In this document: positions 1 to 11,591 of the stretch, in pieces
Position numbering within the stretch: position 1 is the stretch's first letter
Layout: each line of letters begins with the position of its first letter
Assembly (NCBI RefSeq): GCF_000620145.1
Contig: NZ_JHVM01000003.1
Span: forward strand, 434,001-498,000
Direction: 5' to 3'
DNA: 64,000 nt
DNA from: Deefgea rivuli DSM 18356
GTDB taxonomy: Bacteria > Pseudomonadota > Gammaproteobacteria > Burkholderiales > Chitinibacteraceae
Notes under the pieces: generated by a model
Seen by the model: only the letters and a program-made list of their open reading frames with translations
Told to the model about the DNA's origin: nothing
Database searches by the model: none
Program-made: the position numbers and the translations under genes

Positions 1-221
1 AAGCCGTTGATTTGGTAAATAGTCGCGACCAGCGAATCTTCAACGATCCTGCTGGCTTGCGTGCGGCTCGCAATACTGAGCGCTTTTTGCTGCAAACCTA
101 TTTACGTGACACGGGCGAAATTATGACCGAAGTTGACGTACCGATTATCGTTGGTGGTCGTCATTGGGGCGGTTTACGCCTAGGCTTTGATGGATCAGCC
201 ATCTTGGGCAACGCACAATAG
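1..221 (+). CDS. C-terminal end of a methyl-accepting chemotaxis protein (partial)
   Basis: The open frame enters from the left edge (codons in phase with base 3) and stops at 219-221, so only about 72 C-terminal residues are seen. They contain [17 protein letters not shown] followed by [14 protein letters not shown] recognise this ending from betaproteobacterial chemoreceptors that carry a Cache-like sensory segment after the signalling domain. The role would be sensing for chemotaxis at the inner membrane. The signalling hairpin lies outside the window, so the assignment rests on the tail only. Confidence 0.65.
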   Translation, partial: AVDLVNSRDQRIFNDPAGLRAARNTERFLLQTYLRDTGEIMTEVDVPIIVGGRHWGGLRLGFDGSAILGNAQ

Positions 222-225
222 ATCG

Positions 226-726
226 ATGCACAAAGCTAGTTTTAGCGCGATTGTACAGGCCGATTGCAGAATATTGATTTTAGGTAGCCTGCCAGGTGAT
301 GCCTCGCTTAATGCGGGGCATTATTACGCCCATCCTCGCAATGCCTTTTGGCCGATGATGAGCCAGCTCATTCGCACTGACCTCACCGCCCTGCCATTTG
401 ATCAGCGCTATGAACAGCTTTTAGCGCATCGGATTGGCCTGTGGGATGTGGTGGCAAAAGCGCAGCGACCTGGTAGCCTCGATACCGCCATCAGCGCCGC
501 ACAGCTCAATCCACTTACTGATTTGTGTGCTGAGCTGACGCAATTAAAGCTTGTCGTCTTTAACGGCAAAACTGCCGCAAAACTCGGAACATCATTAATG
601 CCAGGGTATATCCATCAAGCCACCGTTCCATCTAGCAGCCCGGCACATACCCTTGCATTAGCAGAAAAGACCAGCCAATGGCTGGCTCAACTTTCTCCCT
701 ATTTGAATGATGATATGCCCTCTTAG
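226..726 (+). CDS. DNA-deoxyinosine (hypoxanthine-DNA) glycosylase-like protein, UDG superfamily
   Basis: The 166-residue product matches the small Mug/UDG-like fold of family 6 hypoxanthine-DNA glycosylases. These remove deaminated adenine (hypoxanthine) from DNA to start base-excision repair. The N-terminal motif ILGSLPGDASL is followed by GHYYAHPRNAFWPMM, the active-site and base-pocket segment of the family. A C-terminal SSSPAH resembles the second conserved UDG motif. I chose ATG 226, just after the preceding stop, because the longer frame from 187 would overlap that gene and adds no conserved residues. It is transcribed co-directionally with the chemoreceptor end. Confidence 0.8.
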   Translation: MHKASFSAIVQADCRILILGSLPGDASLNAGHYYAHPRNAFWPMMSQLIRTDLTALPFDQRYEQLLAHRIGLWDVVAKAQRPGSLDTAISAAQLNPLTDLCAELTQLKLVVFNGKTAAKLGTSLMPGYIHQATVPSSSPAHTLALAEKTSQWLAQLSPYLNDDMPS

Positions 727-772
727 GATTGGGCTAAAAATAAGCCCCCCGAATCAATGCGCTCAACAAGAA

Positions 773-846
773 CGTCATCCCAGAATGCTTTTATCTGGGA
801 TCCAGCAGCGCCGCTGGATTCCCGCTACAAGCATGCGGGAATGACG
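773..846. repeat. REP-like palindromic intergenic repeat
   Basis: Between two convergent genes lies a compound palindrome. An outer pair (CGTCATCCC and GGGAATGACG) encloses a near-perfect inner palindrome, CCAGCAGCGCCGCTGG, and a second arm pair built on ATTCCCGC and GCGGGAAT. This composition is typical of dispersed extragenic palindromes in proteobacteria. It may also help terminate the convergent transcripts. Confidence 0.6.
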
Positions 847-881
847 AGTTTTTGAAGGCGAAAGTAATCTGAGCCAAATCC

Positions 882-2567
882 TTAACGCTCGTCCTTGCTC
901 GACGCCCAGATTGCAAACATCAACCAAATTGCATTCACCAATGCCAATACAAAACCTAAAAAACCCAAGAGCGGCATCCCAAACATCGTCGGCCCCGCTT
1001 TGATCGTCATCGCAATTGACGAGCCAATAATCAGCGCACCGGTCACAATCCCCATCGTTAAACGATTGGCGCTTTTGGCGATTAAATTACCAAAGCGATC
1101 GAGGCGCTTTAAATCTAAATCGACTTTTAAATTACCGCGCCGTGCTTGTTTAATCAGCTTGCCAATATCGCGTGGCAAACCAGATAGCACGCCAAACGCT
1201 TCAAACAGATTATCTTTGCCGTTTTTAAGCCATGTTTTCGGGCTTAAACGCTCCAAAATCACTTCTTTCACAAACGGCGTCAGATGCGGCACCATTTTAA
1301 AGTCTGGATCCAGCTGCCGCCCCAAACCTTCTAGCGTAATTAGTGCTTTAAAGAGCAGCGTTAAATCCGATGGCAGCGTGATTTCATGCTCGCGCATAAT
1401 CACGGCCACATCGTTGAGCATATGACCGAAGGGCACGTCTTTAAGCGGCAGATTTTCATAATTGAACATAAAGTCGGCAATATCGCTGGCGAGCTTATCT
1501 TCATCCACCACCGTTTCGCCAGTCCATTCCAACAGCACATTCAAGATGCCGTGCTCATCACGCTGCGACAGCGAGGCGAGTAAATCCACAATCTGATCGC
1601 GGCGCGGATGCGGTAAACGCCCCACCATGCCGAAATCCAAAAACGCGATCCGATTGCCTTCCAAATACTTCACATTGCCTGGATGCGGATCAGCGTGAAA
1701 ATAGCCGTCGATCAAGACCATTTTTAGTACCGCATCCGCGCCACGCGCCGCTAGCACTTTACGATCTAATCCCGCCGCATCCGCCGCCGCCAAATCATTA
1801 CCCGCAATGCCGCCAATATAACTTTGTACATTCAGACTTTCACCCGTCCATTCCCACCAAATACGCGGGATCTCAATCTCGTCATGACCAGTGAAATTTT
1901 GCACGAAGCGCTCTAGATTGCGTGCTTCGGTCGATAAATTCAGCTCGCGGCGCAGTGATTTGGCAAATTCGTCGACAATTCGCACTGGCTGATAGCGGCG
2001 CAAATCAGGAAATTCAAATTCGGCCAAAGTCGCGATATGCCGCAAAATGCGTAAATCCGCTTCGATTTTCGGAATAATCCCAGGGCGACGGATTTTCAGC
2101 ACCACCTCAGTGCCATCTTGCAGTTTGGCACGATGCACTTGCGCAATTGATGCCGAGCCTATTGGTTGCGGATCAAGATCTTGAAACACCACATGCGGGT
2201 CTTCACCCAGCACTTGCTGCAATTCAGGCACAAGCTGTGCAAAATCAATCGGCGGCACTTCATTTTGCAGTTTTTCAAATTCAGCAATCCACTCTGGCGT
2301 AAACATATCCACGCGCGTAGCCAGCACTTGACCGAGTTTAATAAAGGTCGGACCCAATTGCTCGAGCGCTTTACGCACACGCACAGCGGGATCAAGCAAT
2401 TCAATCTCATGATCGCCAGGCAAATGAAGTGCATCGCTAGCGCGTTCAATGCCTTTGTTCAAGCCTAATTTCTGCACCAAATTACCAAGACCATAACGAA
2501 TCAAAATCGCTACAATCTCACGCACGCGAGGTAAATCTCGCATTACGGTGAACGTTTCTTTCAGCAT
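882..2567 (-). CDS. ABC1/AarF/UbiB-family atypical kinase
   Basis: The 561-residue protein has the ABC1 (UbiB/ADCK) kinase-like fold. The family KxGQ signature is seen as IKLGQ near residues 76-80, the catalytic segment as HADPHPGN, and a metal-binding DFG as FLDFGMVG. Two hydrophobic segments at the C terminus (about residues 505-555) would anchor it in the inner membrane. Family members support ubiquinone biosynthesis as ATPase or lipid-linked cofactors. This one is more divergent than E. coli UbiB, and no other ubi gene is adjacent, so I do not assign the symbol. It is monocistronic and divergent from the NlpC/P60 gene. Confidence 0.85.
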   Translation of the reverse strand: MLKETFTVMRDLPRVREIVAILIRYGLGNLVQKLGLNKGIERASDALHLPGDHEIELLDPAVRVRKALEQLGPTFIKLGQVLATRVDMFTPEWIAEFEKLQNEVPPIDFAQLVPELQQVLGEDPHVVFQDLDPQPIGSASIAQVHRAKLQDGTEVVLKIRRPGIIPKIEADLRILRHIATLAEFEFPDLRRYQPVRIVDEFAKSLRRELNLSTEARNLERFVQNFTGHDEIEIPRIWWEWTGESLNVQSYIGGIAGNDLAAADAAGLDRKVLAARGADAVLKMVLIDGYFHADPHPGNVKYLEGNRIAFLDFGMVGRLPHPRRDQIVDLLASLSQRDEHGILNVLLEWTGETVVDEDKLASDIADFMFNYENLPLKDVPFGHMLNDVAVIMREHEITLPSDLTLLFKALITLEGLGRQLDPDFKMVPHLTPFVKEVILERLSPKTWLKNGKDNLFEAFGVLSGLPRDIGKLIKQARRGNLKVDLDLKRLDRFGNLIAKSANRLTMGIVTGALIIGSSIAMTIKAGPTMFGMPLLGFLGFVLALVNAIWLMFAIWASSKDER

Positions 2568-2674
2568 TCGGTCTTAATTCCTTCTGGCTTAGCCGATGAT
2601 TGAACCAACTTTAATTTGGAATTTCTCAATTTTATGCTTTACAGCCCGATTCCACATCCGTACAGTTCCTGCCC

Positions 2675-3628
2675 ATGAAATGGATAGTCATTCTCACCAC
2701 ACTTTTCGCCCTTTCCGCGCCTAACAGTTATGCGGATGAGGATATGCCAGTCGGCGATACCAGCCAAGCTAGCCTATGGGGAAATGCGGACGCAAGTCCA
2801 GCTCCCAAAGCCAAGCCACGCATAAAAAAACCGCAAGAACGCTCAACAGAACGATCCGCCGACTATACCCCCGCGCAAGACCTACTTTTATCGGCAATGA
2901 GTTTAATTGGCGTGAAATACACTTGGGGTGGCAATACACCGGAATCAGGCTTGGATTGCAGTGGTTTTATTCGCTATGTCTTTCAAAACTCGATGAATAT
3001 GACCTTGCCGCGCACCGCCTTTGAAATGGCGCAAACGGGAAGAACAATCGACAAAAATGAATTAAAGCCCGGTGATTTGGTTTTCTTTAATACGCTAGGC
3101 CGCACTTTTTCTCACGTAGGTATTTACTTGGGCGACAATCGCTTCATCCATTCGCCACGCGCAGGGCGCAGTGTTGAAGTCGCCAATATGGGACAAAACT
3201 ATTGGACGACTCGCTTTACCGGTGCACGCCGCATCGCTGACGGCGGCTCTGACGGCCTGAACATCAATACCATGTTAGCCAATAGCAGCAATGAATCTAA
3301 ACGCGTTGCGACGAGCGCTAGCGCCAGCGCCAGCGTGAACAATCTCACTGGCACAGCGACACGAAGTGTCTGCAAGAAAGTAACGACTGGCAAAGGTAAG
3401 AAAAGAAAGACTGTCATGCAATGCACTCGCGTGAGTAGTGCGCCCGCCAAGATAAGTAAACCAGCAACAGCAGCAAAGGGCAATAAAGCCGCAGTCAGCT
3501 CACGCAGTAGTAAAGCAAGCAAAAACACCAAAAAAGCCAGCGCTAAAGCTCCTGCCAAAAGCACAAGTAAGGCACCAGCAAAAAGCAATAAGAAAACGAC
3601 CAAACCAGCGGCAAAGAAGCCTAAATAA
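2675..3628 (+). CDS. Secreted NlpC/P60 peptidoglycan endopeptidase with basic low-complexity tail
   Basis: A Sec signal peptide is visible at residues 1-20 (ending NSYA). A NlpC/P60 (C40) domain follows at about 66-190, with nucleophile Cys95 in LDCSGF, His147 in SHVGIYLG and His159 in FIHSP. Such enzymes cut stem-peptide bonds in periplasmic peptidoglycan. The C-terminal 100 residues are unusual: Lys/Ala/Ser-rich, with repeated KAPAKS-like units, probably binding an anionic polymer or the cell wall. The length (317) exceeds the usual 150-200 because of this tail. It converges on astE across a shared terminator. Confidence 0.85.
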   Translation: MKWIVILTTLFALSAPNSYADEDMPVGDTSQASLWGNADASPAPKAKPRIKKPQERSTERSADYTPAQDLLLSAMSLIGVKYTWGGNTPESGLDCSGFIRYVFQNSMNMTLPRTAFEMAQTGRTIDKNELKPGDLVFFNTLGRTFSHVGIYLGDNRFIHSPRAGRSVEVANMGQNYWTTRFTGARRIADGGSDGLNINTMLANSSNESKRVATSASASASVNNLTGTATRSVCKKVTTGKGKKRKTVMQCTRVSSAPAKISKPATAAKGNKAAVSSRSSKASKNTKKASAKAPAKSTSKAPAKSNKKTTKPAAKKPK

Positions 3629-3643
3629 AAATACGTCGCGCAT

Positions 3644-3677
3644 AAAAAAGCCATTCATCACTGAATGGCTTTTTTAT
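3644..3677. terminator. Bidirectional intrinsic terminator
   Basis: AAAAAAGCCATTCA, a short loop and TGAATGGCTTTTTT form a strong hairpin with A/T runs on both sides. It serves the NlpC/P60 gene rightward and astE leftward. Confidence 0.85.
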
Positions 3678-3687
3678 TGCTTGCGGC

Positions 3688-4689
3688 TTAAGCGGTCAGA
3701 TTATGTGCGGGAACGATAATCAAACCTGCCCGCTGACCCGGTGGCACATCAGGATTCGGAAAAATAATCCGTGCGTCTTTTTCTGTGATAACGAATTCTT
3801 CGCCTTGATCGACCGCCAATACCATCCCCACTGGCAATGGCGTGAAATTATCGGTTTTGCCATGGATTGCGAATTTAAAATCGTGGCTGTTTTTCATCAC
3901 TTCGCGCGATACACGGAAAATCTGCGCATGCTCAGGGATTAATTCAGGTTCAGGCACTTCACCGTGCACCAAGCCTTGTAGATACGCCGCCATTTTTGAT
4001 AAATCAATACCTTGATTTTGCCCAAATGGCCGTGCGCTCCCTAGCTCAATCGTGAACGACGCCGCATCGCATTGCCAGCTAGTAAAAAACGAAAACGTAC
4101 TGGATTTAGTCGATTGCAGCAGCACCGTATCAACACCCGCCAAAGACAAACGTGCGATTTCGGTCGTTGAAAATGTCTTACCCGGTTTGGGTAAAGGATA
4201 AATCGCAAACTTTTCGATCAATGAACCGTGAATCGCTGTGTGCAAATCGTAATGCAGTCGAGGCTTACTGGCATCGCCACCTTGAAAGAAGCGCATCACA
4301 TGCATTTCTAACATCGCAGCACGGCGCTTTTCGACGCCATCTTCCACGTCTGGCGTACGGCTAAACAAGCGATTCATATCTTCTTCGACAAATCGCTGCC
4401 CCAGCCGCAATGCCGCCACATTGCCGAAAATAAACAGCACTCGCGCCCGAACCTTGATTACACCCGCACAGATTTGCTCAATCAGCTGTTCAACCAGCTC
4501 AACGGGCGCAGTTTCATTGCCATGCACACCGCATGAAATCACCAGATCTAAAGCGTTTTTTACGCCATCTTGTGGCTCAAAGCGGATCACACCCTCATCC
4601 ATCACTTGCACACTAGCGCCACTGGGCAGGCAATATGGCAAAGCAATGGCCGTGTGTCCGGCAAGGGTTTCATGTAAAAAACTAGTCAT
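3688..4689 (-). CDS. astE: Succinylglutamate desuccinylase
   Basis: AstE catalyses the last AST step, hydrolysing N-succinylglutamate to glutamate and succinate. The 333-residue protein shows the M14-type zinc ligands HGNE (GVHGNETAPVE) and the downstream DLHTAIHGS, plus IELGSARPFG, all typical of the AstE/aspartoacylase family. Length fits the family. The gene has the same orientation as astB-astD-astA upstream but is separated from astB by about 245 bp that holds a repeat, so it may have its own promoter or depend on read-through. Confidence 0.93.
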   Translation of the reverse strand: MTSFLHETLAGHTAIALPYCLPSGASVQVMDEGVIRFEPQDGVKNALDLVISCGVHGNETAPVELVEQLIEQICAGVIKVRARVLFIFGNVAALRLGQRFVEEDMNRLFSRTPDVEDGVEKRRAAMLEMHVMRFFQGGDASKPRLHYDLHTAIHGSLIEKFAIYPLPKPGKTFSTTEIARLSLAGVDTVLLQSTKSSTFSFFTSWQCDAASFTIELGSARPFGQNQGIDLSKMAAYLQGLVHGEVPEPELIPEHAQIFRVSREVMKNSHDFKFAIHGKTDNFTPLPVGMVLAVDQGEEFVITEKDARIIFPNPDVPPGQRAGLIIVPAHNLTA

Positions 4690-4810
4690 TCGCTATCTTC
4701 CTCAACGGGCTTCTCGGCGTAGTAAGCCGTGATTTTAGCAGGTCATTCCTGACAAGGATAACTTTCTTACTTACGACATTACGCAGCAAGTTCAAAAATC
4801 AAAAACTGGG

Positions 4811-4905
4811 AACACGAAAAAAAATAGAGCAGGAGTCATTAGCTCAATGCGTGAGACACGCACAGTGGCCTCAGATTTTGCCTTTTTTCGTGTTTTTCGT
4901 GATCT
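4811..4905. repeat. CACGAA/TTCGTG inverted-repeat element, copy A
   Basis: In the 245-bp gap between astB and astE, AACACGAAAAA on the left and TTTTTTCGTGTTTTTCGTGATC on the right form an imperfect inverted pair about 70 bp apart. The same motif family recurs at 39179-39334 and 42910-43064, so this is a dispersed intergenic repeat. No gene is seen in the gap. Confidence 0.55.
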
Positions 4906-4933
4906 AGCTGTTGAATTTTCTGCATAACATCAG

Positions 4934-7806
<2,873 letters not shown>

Positions 7807-8829
7807 CTAAGCCTTAGCTGATAAAGGTACAGCACGGATACTGGCACCATTTTCTAAATTTAATCGTTGCAAAACATCGCTCGTTAACGGCAAGGAATCT
7901 TCAAGTGGCCGAGTGATGGCCAAAGTCACGCGAAAATCGGTCAAGCTGCGATTGCTGACCAACCATGGCGTACCATTTTTCGGCGCGGCAGCGACCGCCA
8001 AAGATTGATACACGGTGCTGTAACGCACCGCACGAATATCGCTCAAGCTGCATTCCAAACTCGGGCCTGCGTCAAAAATATCGACATAGCCTTGGTAACG
8101 AAAACCCTCAGACTCCAACATCGCGCGCGCTGGTTCGGTGGCTGGATGCACATTGCCCAGCGCCGCTTGCGCCGCTTCGGATAGAAAACAGGTATAAATC
8201 GGATGCTTAGGCATCAATTCGGCGATAAACGATTTACTGCCGACATAAGACAGAAAATCAGCCTTGGCAAAATCCATCGTAAAGAAATGTCGACCCAAAC
8301 TTTCCCAAAACGGAGACTGCCCTGCTTCATCGGAAACACCGCGCATTTCAGCAATCACACGTTCAGCAAAGCGCTCGGGAAACTCAGCCATAAACAAAAA
8401 ACGGCTTTTCGATAGCAGCGCGCCATTACCCTCTTTGCGATACGGCGGTGCTAAAAAGAGCGAACACAGCTCGCTCGATCCAGTGAGATCGGAGGTCAAA
8501 AATAAAGTGGGGAGTTGCTTATAGATATCCAGCTCACGCGAAGCGTGTACCGACAAACCGACGCGATAGTTGTACCAAGTATCGTGCATACCGAGTGCGG
8601 CTTCGATGCCGCAAATGCCGACGATTTTCTGTGTCGTATCATCTTCCAGCACGAATAAGTAGCTGGCATCGGCCAATTCTGGCGTGCTATTTAGGCTATC
8701 AACACTGGCATTAATTCGTTCGCCCAAACGCTGCGGATTGGCCTGCAAGGTCGTTACGCCGACACCCGCAGTCGCTGCCAACGCAAGCAGCGCATCCAAA
8801 TCAGCGGGGACAACAGGACGTATCAACAT
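7807..8829 (-). CDS. astA: Arginine N-succinyltransferase
   Basis: AstA transfers succinate from succinyl-CoA to the alpha-amino group of arginine, committing it to the AST pathway. The 340-residue product starts MLIRPVVPADLDALLALA and has the GNAT-like fold of the family: LFLAPPYRKEGNG resembles the acyl-CoA loop, and GPSLECS lies near the C terminus. I prefer ATG 8829. A TTG at 8859 and an ATG at 8835 are upstream options. It is first in the leftward astADB run. In enterobacteria astC usually precedes it, but here astC is 22 kb away. Confidence 0.93.
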   Translation of the reverse strand: MLIRPVVPADLDALLALAATAGVGVTTLQANPQRLGERINASVDSLNSTPELADASYLFVLEDDTTQKIVGICGIEAALGMHDTWYNYRVGLSVHASRELDIYKQLPTLFLTSDLTGSSELCSLFLAPPYRKEGNGALLSKSRFLFMAEFPERFAERVIAEMRGVSDEAGQSPFWESLGRHFFTMDFAKADFLSYVGSKSFIAELMPKHPIYTCFLSEAAQAALGNVHPATEPARAMLESEGFRYQGYVDIFDAGPSLECSLSDIRAVRYSTVYQSLAVAAAPKNGTPWLVSNRSLTDFRVTLAITRPLEDSLPLTSDVLQRLNLENGASIRAVPLSAKA

Positions 8830-8859
8830 GGTCATCAACTTGAAAAGGAATACGGACAA

Positions 8860-9103
8860 TGTAGCAAAGTGTAGAAAAAACGCGTATCGGGAGTATCCCC
8901 ATTCGTTTTAAACAGCGAGATCAACAGCTCAAACGGCCCAGTAAAGCGCAAGCGGAGAAGTCGCCACAAACAAATGAATTGGATGTGAAAAAGCGATAGT
9001 AATTAGACTTTATGACAAGGGTTTTAGCAGAGAATGAAATCCCCTGCGCGATTGGCAAGAGATGAAAAAAGCCACTTTTTGGACTCTGCAGGGAAAATTA
9101 AAA
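8860..9103. other. Intergenic region upstream of the ast genes
   Basis: This 244-bp gap lies between astA and the second NlpC/P60 gene, both transcribed leftward. It must contain the astADB promoter, but I cannot point to convincing -35/-10 boxes or an ArgR operator by eye. No gene is seen. Confidence 0.4.
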
Positions 9104-9628
9104 TTAATTTGCCGACATCAAAGTTCGGCCACCTTCAAAGCGCGGCGCGAAATAGGAATTAGCCAAAGACTCAATTCTCACTTTGCCTTTACTGGATGGT
9201 GCATGAATGAATTTATCGTCTCCCAGATAAATCCCAACGTGCGAGAACGAGCGATCCGTGGTTTTAAAAAACACCAAATCCCCCGCTTGCAGCTTGGCCT
9301 TAGAAACTGGCCTAGCCACTGAGGCCATTTCAGCCGCAGAGCGCGGCAGGCTTACGCCCAGCGCATTTTTATACACCAACATCACTAAGCCACTGCAATC
9401 CAAGCCCGCCTCAGGATTGGTGCCGCCAAATTGGTAATTGGTTTCTAATAAGCCCAACGCATACATCACCACTTCACGCCCCGCGCCATCAACTTGAATA
9501 TTCGCCAACGAGGGTATTGGCTTAGCAGGCTTATTGGATGGTGGCTTGCTTGAAGTACACCCTACTAGTATTGATAGCAACATAATGCAAAATAGTGACG
9601 ATCTAGACATCAAAGCCGATTTAAACAT
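9104..9628 (-). CDS. NlpC/P60-family lipoprotein
   Basis: From ATG 9628 the 174-residue product has a lipoprotein signal with lipobox LVGC (Cys24), then a Pro/Lys linker and a C40 peptidase domain. Catalytic Cys78 lies in LDCSGL, His130 in SHVGIYLG and His142 in FIHAP. It is an outer-membrane-anchored murein endopeptidase, a smaller relative of the 2.7-kb gene. ATG 9628 overlaps the upstream HDAC-like stop by 8 bases, indicating an operon with coupled translation. A longer frame to 9688 would put 20 extra residues ahead of the signal peptide and is unlikely. Confidence 0.85.
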   Translation of the reverse strand: MFKSALMSRSSLFCIMLLSILVGCTSSKPPSNKPAKPIPSLANIQVDGAGREVVMYALGLLETNYQFGGTNPEAGLDCSGLVMLVYKNALGVSLPRSAAEMASVARPVSKAKLQAGDLVFFKTTDRSFSHVGIYLGDDKFIHAPSSKGKVRIESLANSYFAPRFEGGRTLMSAN

Positions 9629-10559
9629 CAGCCAAAACCTTGATGTGCTCAGCGACACTGCGCGCCAAAGCGGATAAATCGTAACCACCCTCCAACATCG
9701 ACACTATCCGCTTTTCACTATACTGCTCAGCGATTTTCATAATTTGCTTGGTGACCCACGCGTAATCAGCCTCTACTAAGCCCATCGAACCCATATCATC
9801 TTCCAGATGAGCATCAAATCCGGCCGAAATCAAAATCAATTGCGGCTTAAATTCGTGCAACGCAGGCAACCACTGTTGCAGAACTACATCACGAAATTCT
9901 GCGCCTTTGCTTGCGCGCGGCATTGAAATATTGCGCATATTTGGGCCTTTTGGCACGTCACCCGAATACGGAAAAAATGGATGCTGAAAAATACTCACCA
10001 TCAAAGCACGCGGCTCGTCCCATAAACAGTCCTCGGTGCCGTTGCCGTGATGCACATCAAAATCAACAATCGCTACGCGCTCCAAGCCATATGCGGCCAT
10101 CGCGTGCTTGGCGGCGATTGCAATATTACTGAGAAAACAAAAGCCTAGCGCTTTTTCTCGCTCGGCATGATGACCCGGTGGGCGGGTTGAGCAAAATACA
10201 TTTTGCGCCCTGCCCTGCATCACCAGATCAACCCCTTGAATCGCCGCACCCGCAGAATGGTAAGCGGCATTCACCGTATAGGGATTCAGGACAGTATCGG
10301 GCTCTAAATGCACATGACCTTGCGCGGGACTAGCGACGGCCAAGCGATCAAGATATTGCTCAGTATGCACACGTAATAACTGTTCGCGTGTGGCGGGCTG
10401 CGCGGTAAGATGGAGCAAATAATCCCAAATTCCAGCGGCAATCAACCTATCCTGAATAGCCGCCAAGCGCTCGGGACACTCGGGATGACCCAGCCCCATT
10501 TCATGCATGACACAAGATGGATGACTAATAAATGCTGTTGCGCCACAGGAACCGACCAC
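9621..10559 (-). CDS. Histone deacetylase/AcuC-family deacetylase
   Basis: The 312-residue protein belongs to the bacterial arginase/deacetylase-fold family that removes acetyl groups from lysine or polyamines. Visible motifs are STRPPGHHAE (active-site His pair), IVDFDVHHGNGTED (zinc Asp and His ligands), AGFDAHLEDDMG (second zinc Asp) and LEGGYD (transition-state Tyr). The substrate cannot be read from sequence. The start appears to be GTG 10559; the next ATG would remove conserved N-terminal residues. It lies upstream of, and overlaps, the NlpC/P60 lipoprotein gene. Confidence 0.88.
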   Translation of the reverse strand: MVGSCGATAFISHPSCVMHEMGLGHPECPERLAAIQDRLIAAGIWDYLLHLTAQPATREQLLRVHTEQYLDRLAVASPAQGHVHLEPDTVLNPYTVNAAYHSAGAAIQGVDLVMQGRAQNVFCSTRPPGHHAEREKALGFCFLSNIAIAAKHAMAAYGLERVAIVDFDVHHGNGTEDCLWDEPRALMVSIFQHPFFPYSGDVPKGPNMRNISMPRASKGAEFRDVVLQQWLPALHEFKPQLILISAGFDAHLEDDMGSMGLVEADYAWVTKQIMKIAEQYSEKRIVSMLEGGYDLSALARSVAEHIKVLADV

Positions 10560-10655
10560 AGACTTGCCCCTTGCTGATGAGATGTGTTTTATTGATGAAG
10601 AGCATATTTTAAACGCCTGCTCTTAGTTTACGCCGCACGGCAAAAGAGGGAAAGA

Positions 10656-11591
10656 ATGAATCATTTAGGCCAACACAGCCTGTTGCAACAGGTACACGCA
10701 GCAGAACAGCAGCTCAACCAAATTATTTTGGGCAAAGCACACGCACTACGCCTAGCGCTGACCTGCGTATTGGCGCGCGGCCATTTACTCATTGAAGACG
10801 TACCCGGTGTCGGCAAAACAACGTTGGCGCACGCGCTCGCCAATGTCTTGGGGTTGCAATTTGCCCGCATTCAATTCACCAGTGATTTACTCCCTGCGGA
10901 TTTACTCGGTGTCTCTGTGTACGAGCGCTCTGAGGAGCGCTTTCGCTTTCATCCCGGGCCGATTTTCACGCAAGTACTACTCGCTGATGAAATTAACCGC
11001 GCCACGGCCAAAACCCAATCGGCTCTGCTTGAAGCGATGGCCGAGCAACAAGTCACCATTGACGGGCAAACCACCGCACTGCCACATCCGTTTTTTGTCA
11101 TTGCCACGCAAAATCCACAACAACAAATTGGTACTTTTCCGCTACCCGAATCGCAGCTGGATCGTTTCTTATTGCGCGTGCAATTGGGCTATCCAGATGC
11201 GGCAGCTGAGCGCGCCTTATTACAAGGTGTTGATCGGCGCGATTTGCTGGCGCAAATTAAGCCAATGCTAGAAGTTGAGCAACTGATTGCAGCGCAGCTT
11301 GAAATTCAATCGATTCAAGTCGCGCCAGCGCTACTCGATTACATTCAAGCTTTATTAGCCGAAACACGCGAAAATCAACGTTTTGCCTGCGGGCTCTCGC
11401 CGCGTGCTGCGCTAGGTTTAGTGCAAGCTTGCAAGGCATTTGCTTGGCTAGATAATCGAAAAATGGTCATTCCAGACGATGTACAGCAGATTTTTCCTGC
11501 CTTAGCAGGGCATCGCTTAATCTTACGCCAAAGCGGTCGCTCCGACCCAGAAGCCGCATTGCAAATCCTTAAGCACGTTGCCATCCCCTGA
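10656..11591 (+). CDS. MoxR-family AAA+ ATPase
   Basis: The 311-residue ATPase has Walker A in DVPGVGKTTLA, Walker B in LLADEINRA, sensor 1 in ATQNP, and the MoxR-specific LPESQLDRFLLRV. MoxR proteins are chaperone-like and usually act on the product of the neighbouring DUF58 gene. That gene starts at the last base of this one (stop/start overlap), followed by a transglutaminase gene, giving the classic MoxR-DUF58-TgpA operon. It is cytoplasmic. Confidence 0.92.
   Translation: MNHLGQHSLLQQVHAAEQQLNQIILGKAHALRLALTCVLARGHLLIEDVPGVGKTTLAHALANVLGLQFARIQFTSDLLPADLLGVSVYERSEERFRFHPGPIFTQVLLADEINRATAKTQSALLEAMAEQQVTIDGQTTALPHPFFVIATQNPQQQIGTFPLPESQLDRFLLRVQLGYPDAAAERALLQGVDRRDLLAQIKPMLEVEQLIAAQLEIQSIQVAPALLDYIQALLAETRENQRFACGLSPRAALGLVQACKAFAWLDNRKMVIPDDVQQIFPALAGHRLILRQSGRSDPEAALQILKHVAIP

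Noticed and set aside
895-1425. 176-codon plus-strand open frame
   Set aside because: It lies wholly antisense to the AarF/UbiB-type gene, has no ribosome site and no recognisable motif; it is a shadow of coding bias.
3199-3654. 151-codon minus-strand frame rich in Leu/Ala
   Set aside because: Antisense to the Lys/Ala-rich tail of the NlpC/P60 gene; its hydrophobicity is the reverse complement of Lys/Ala codons.
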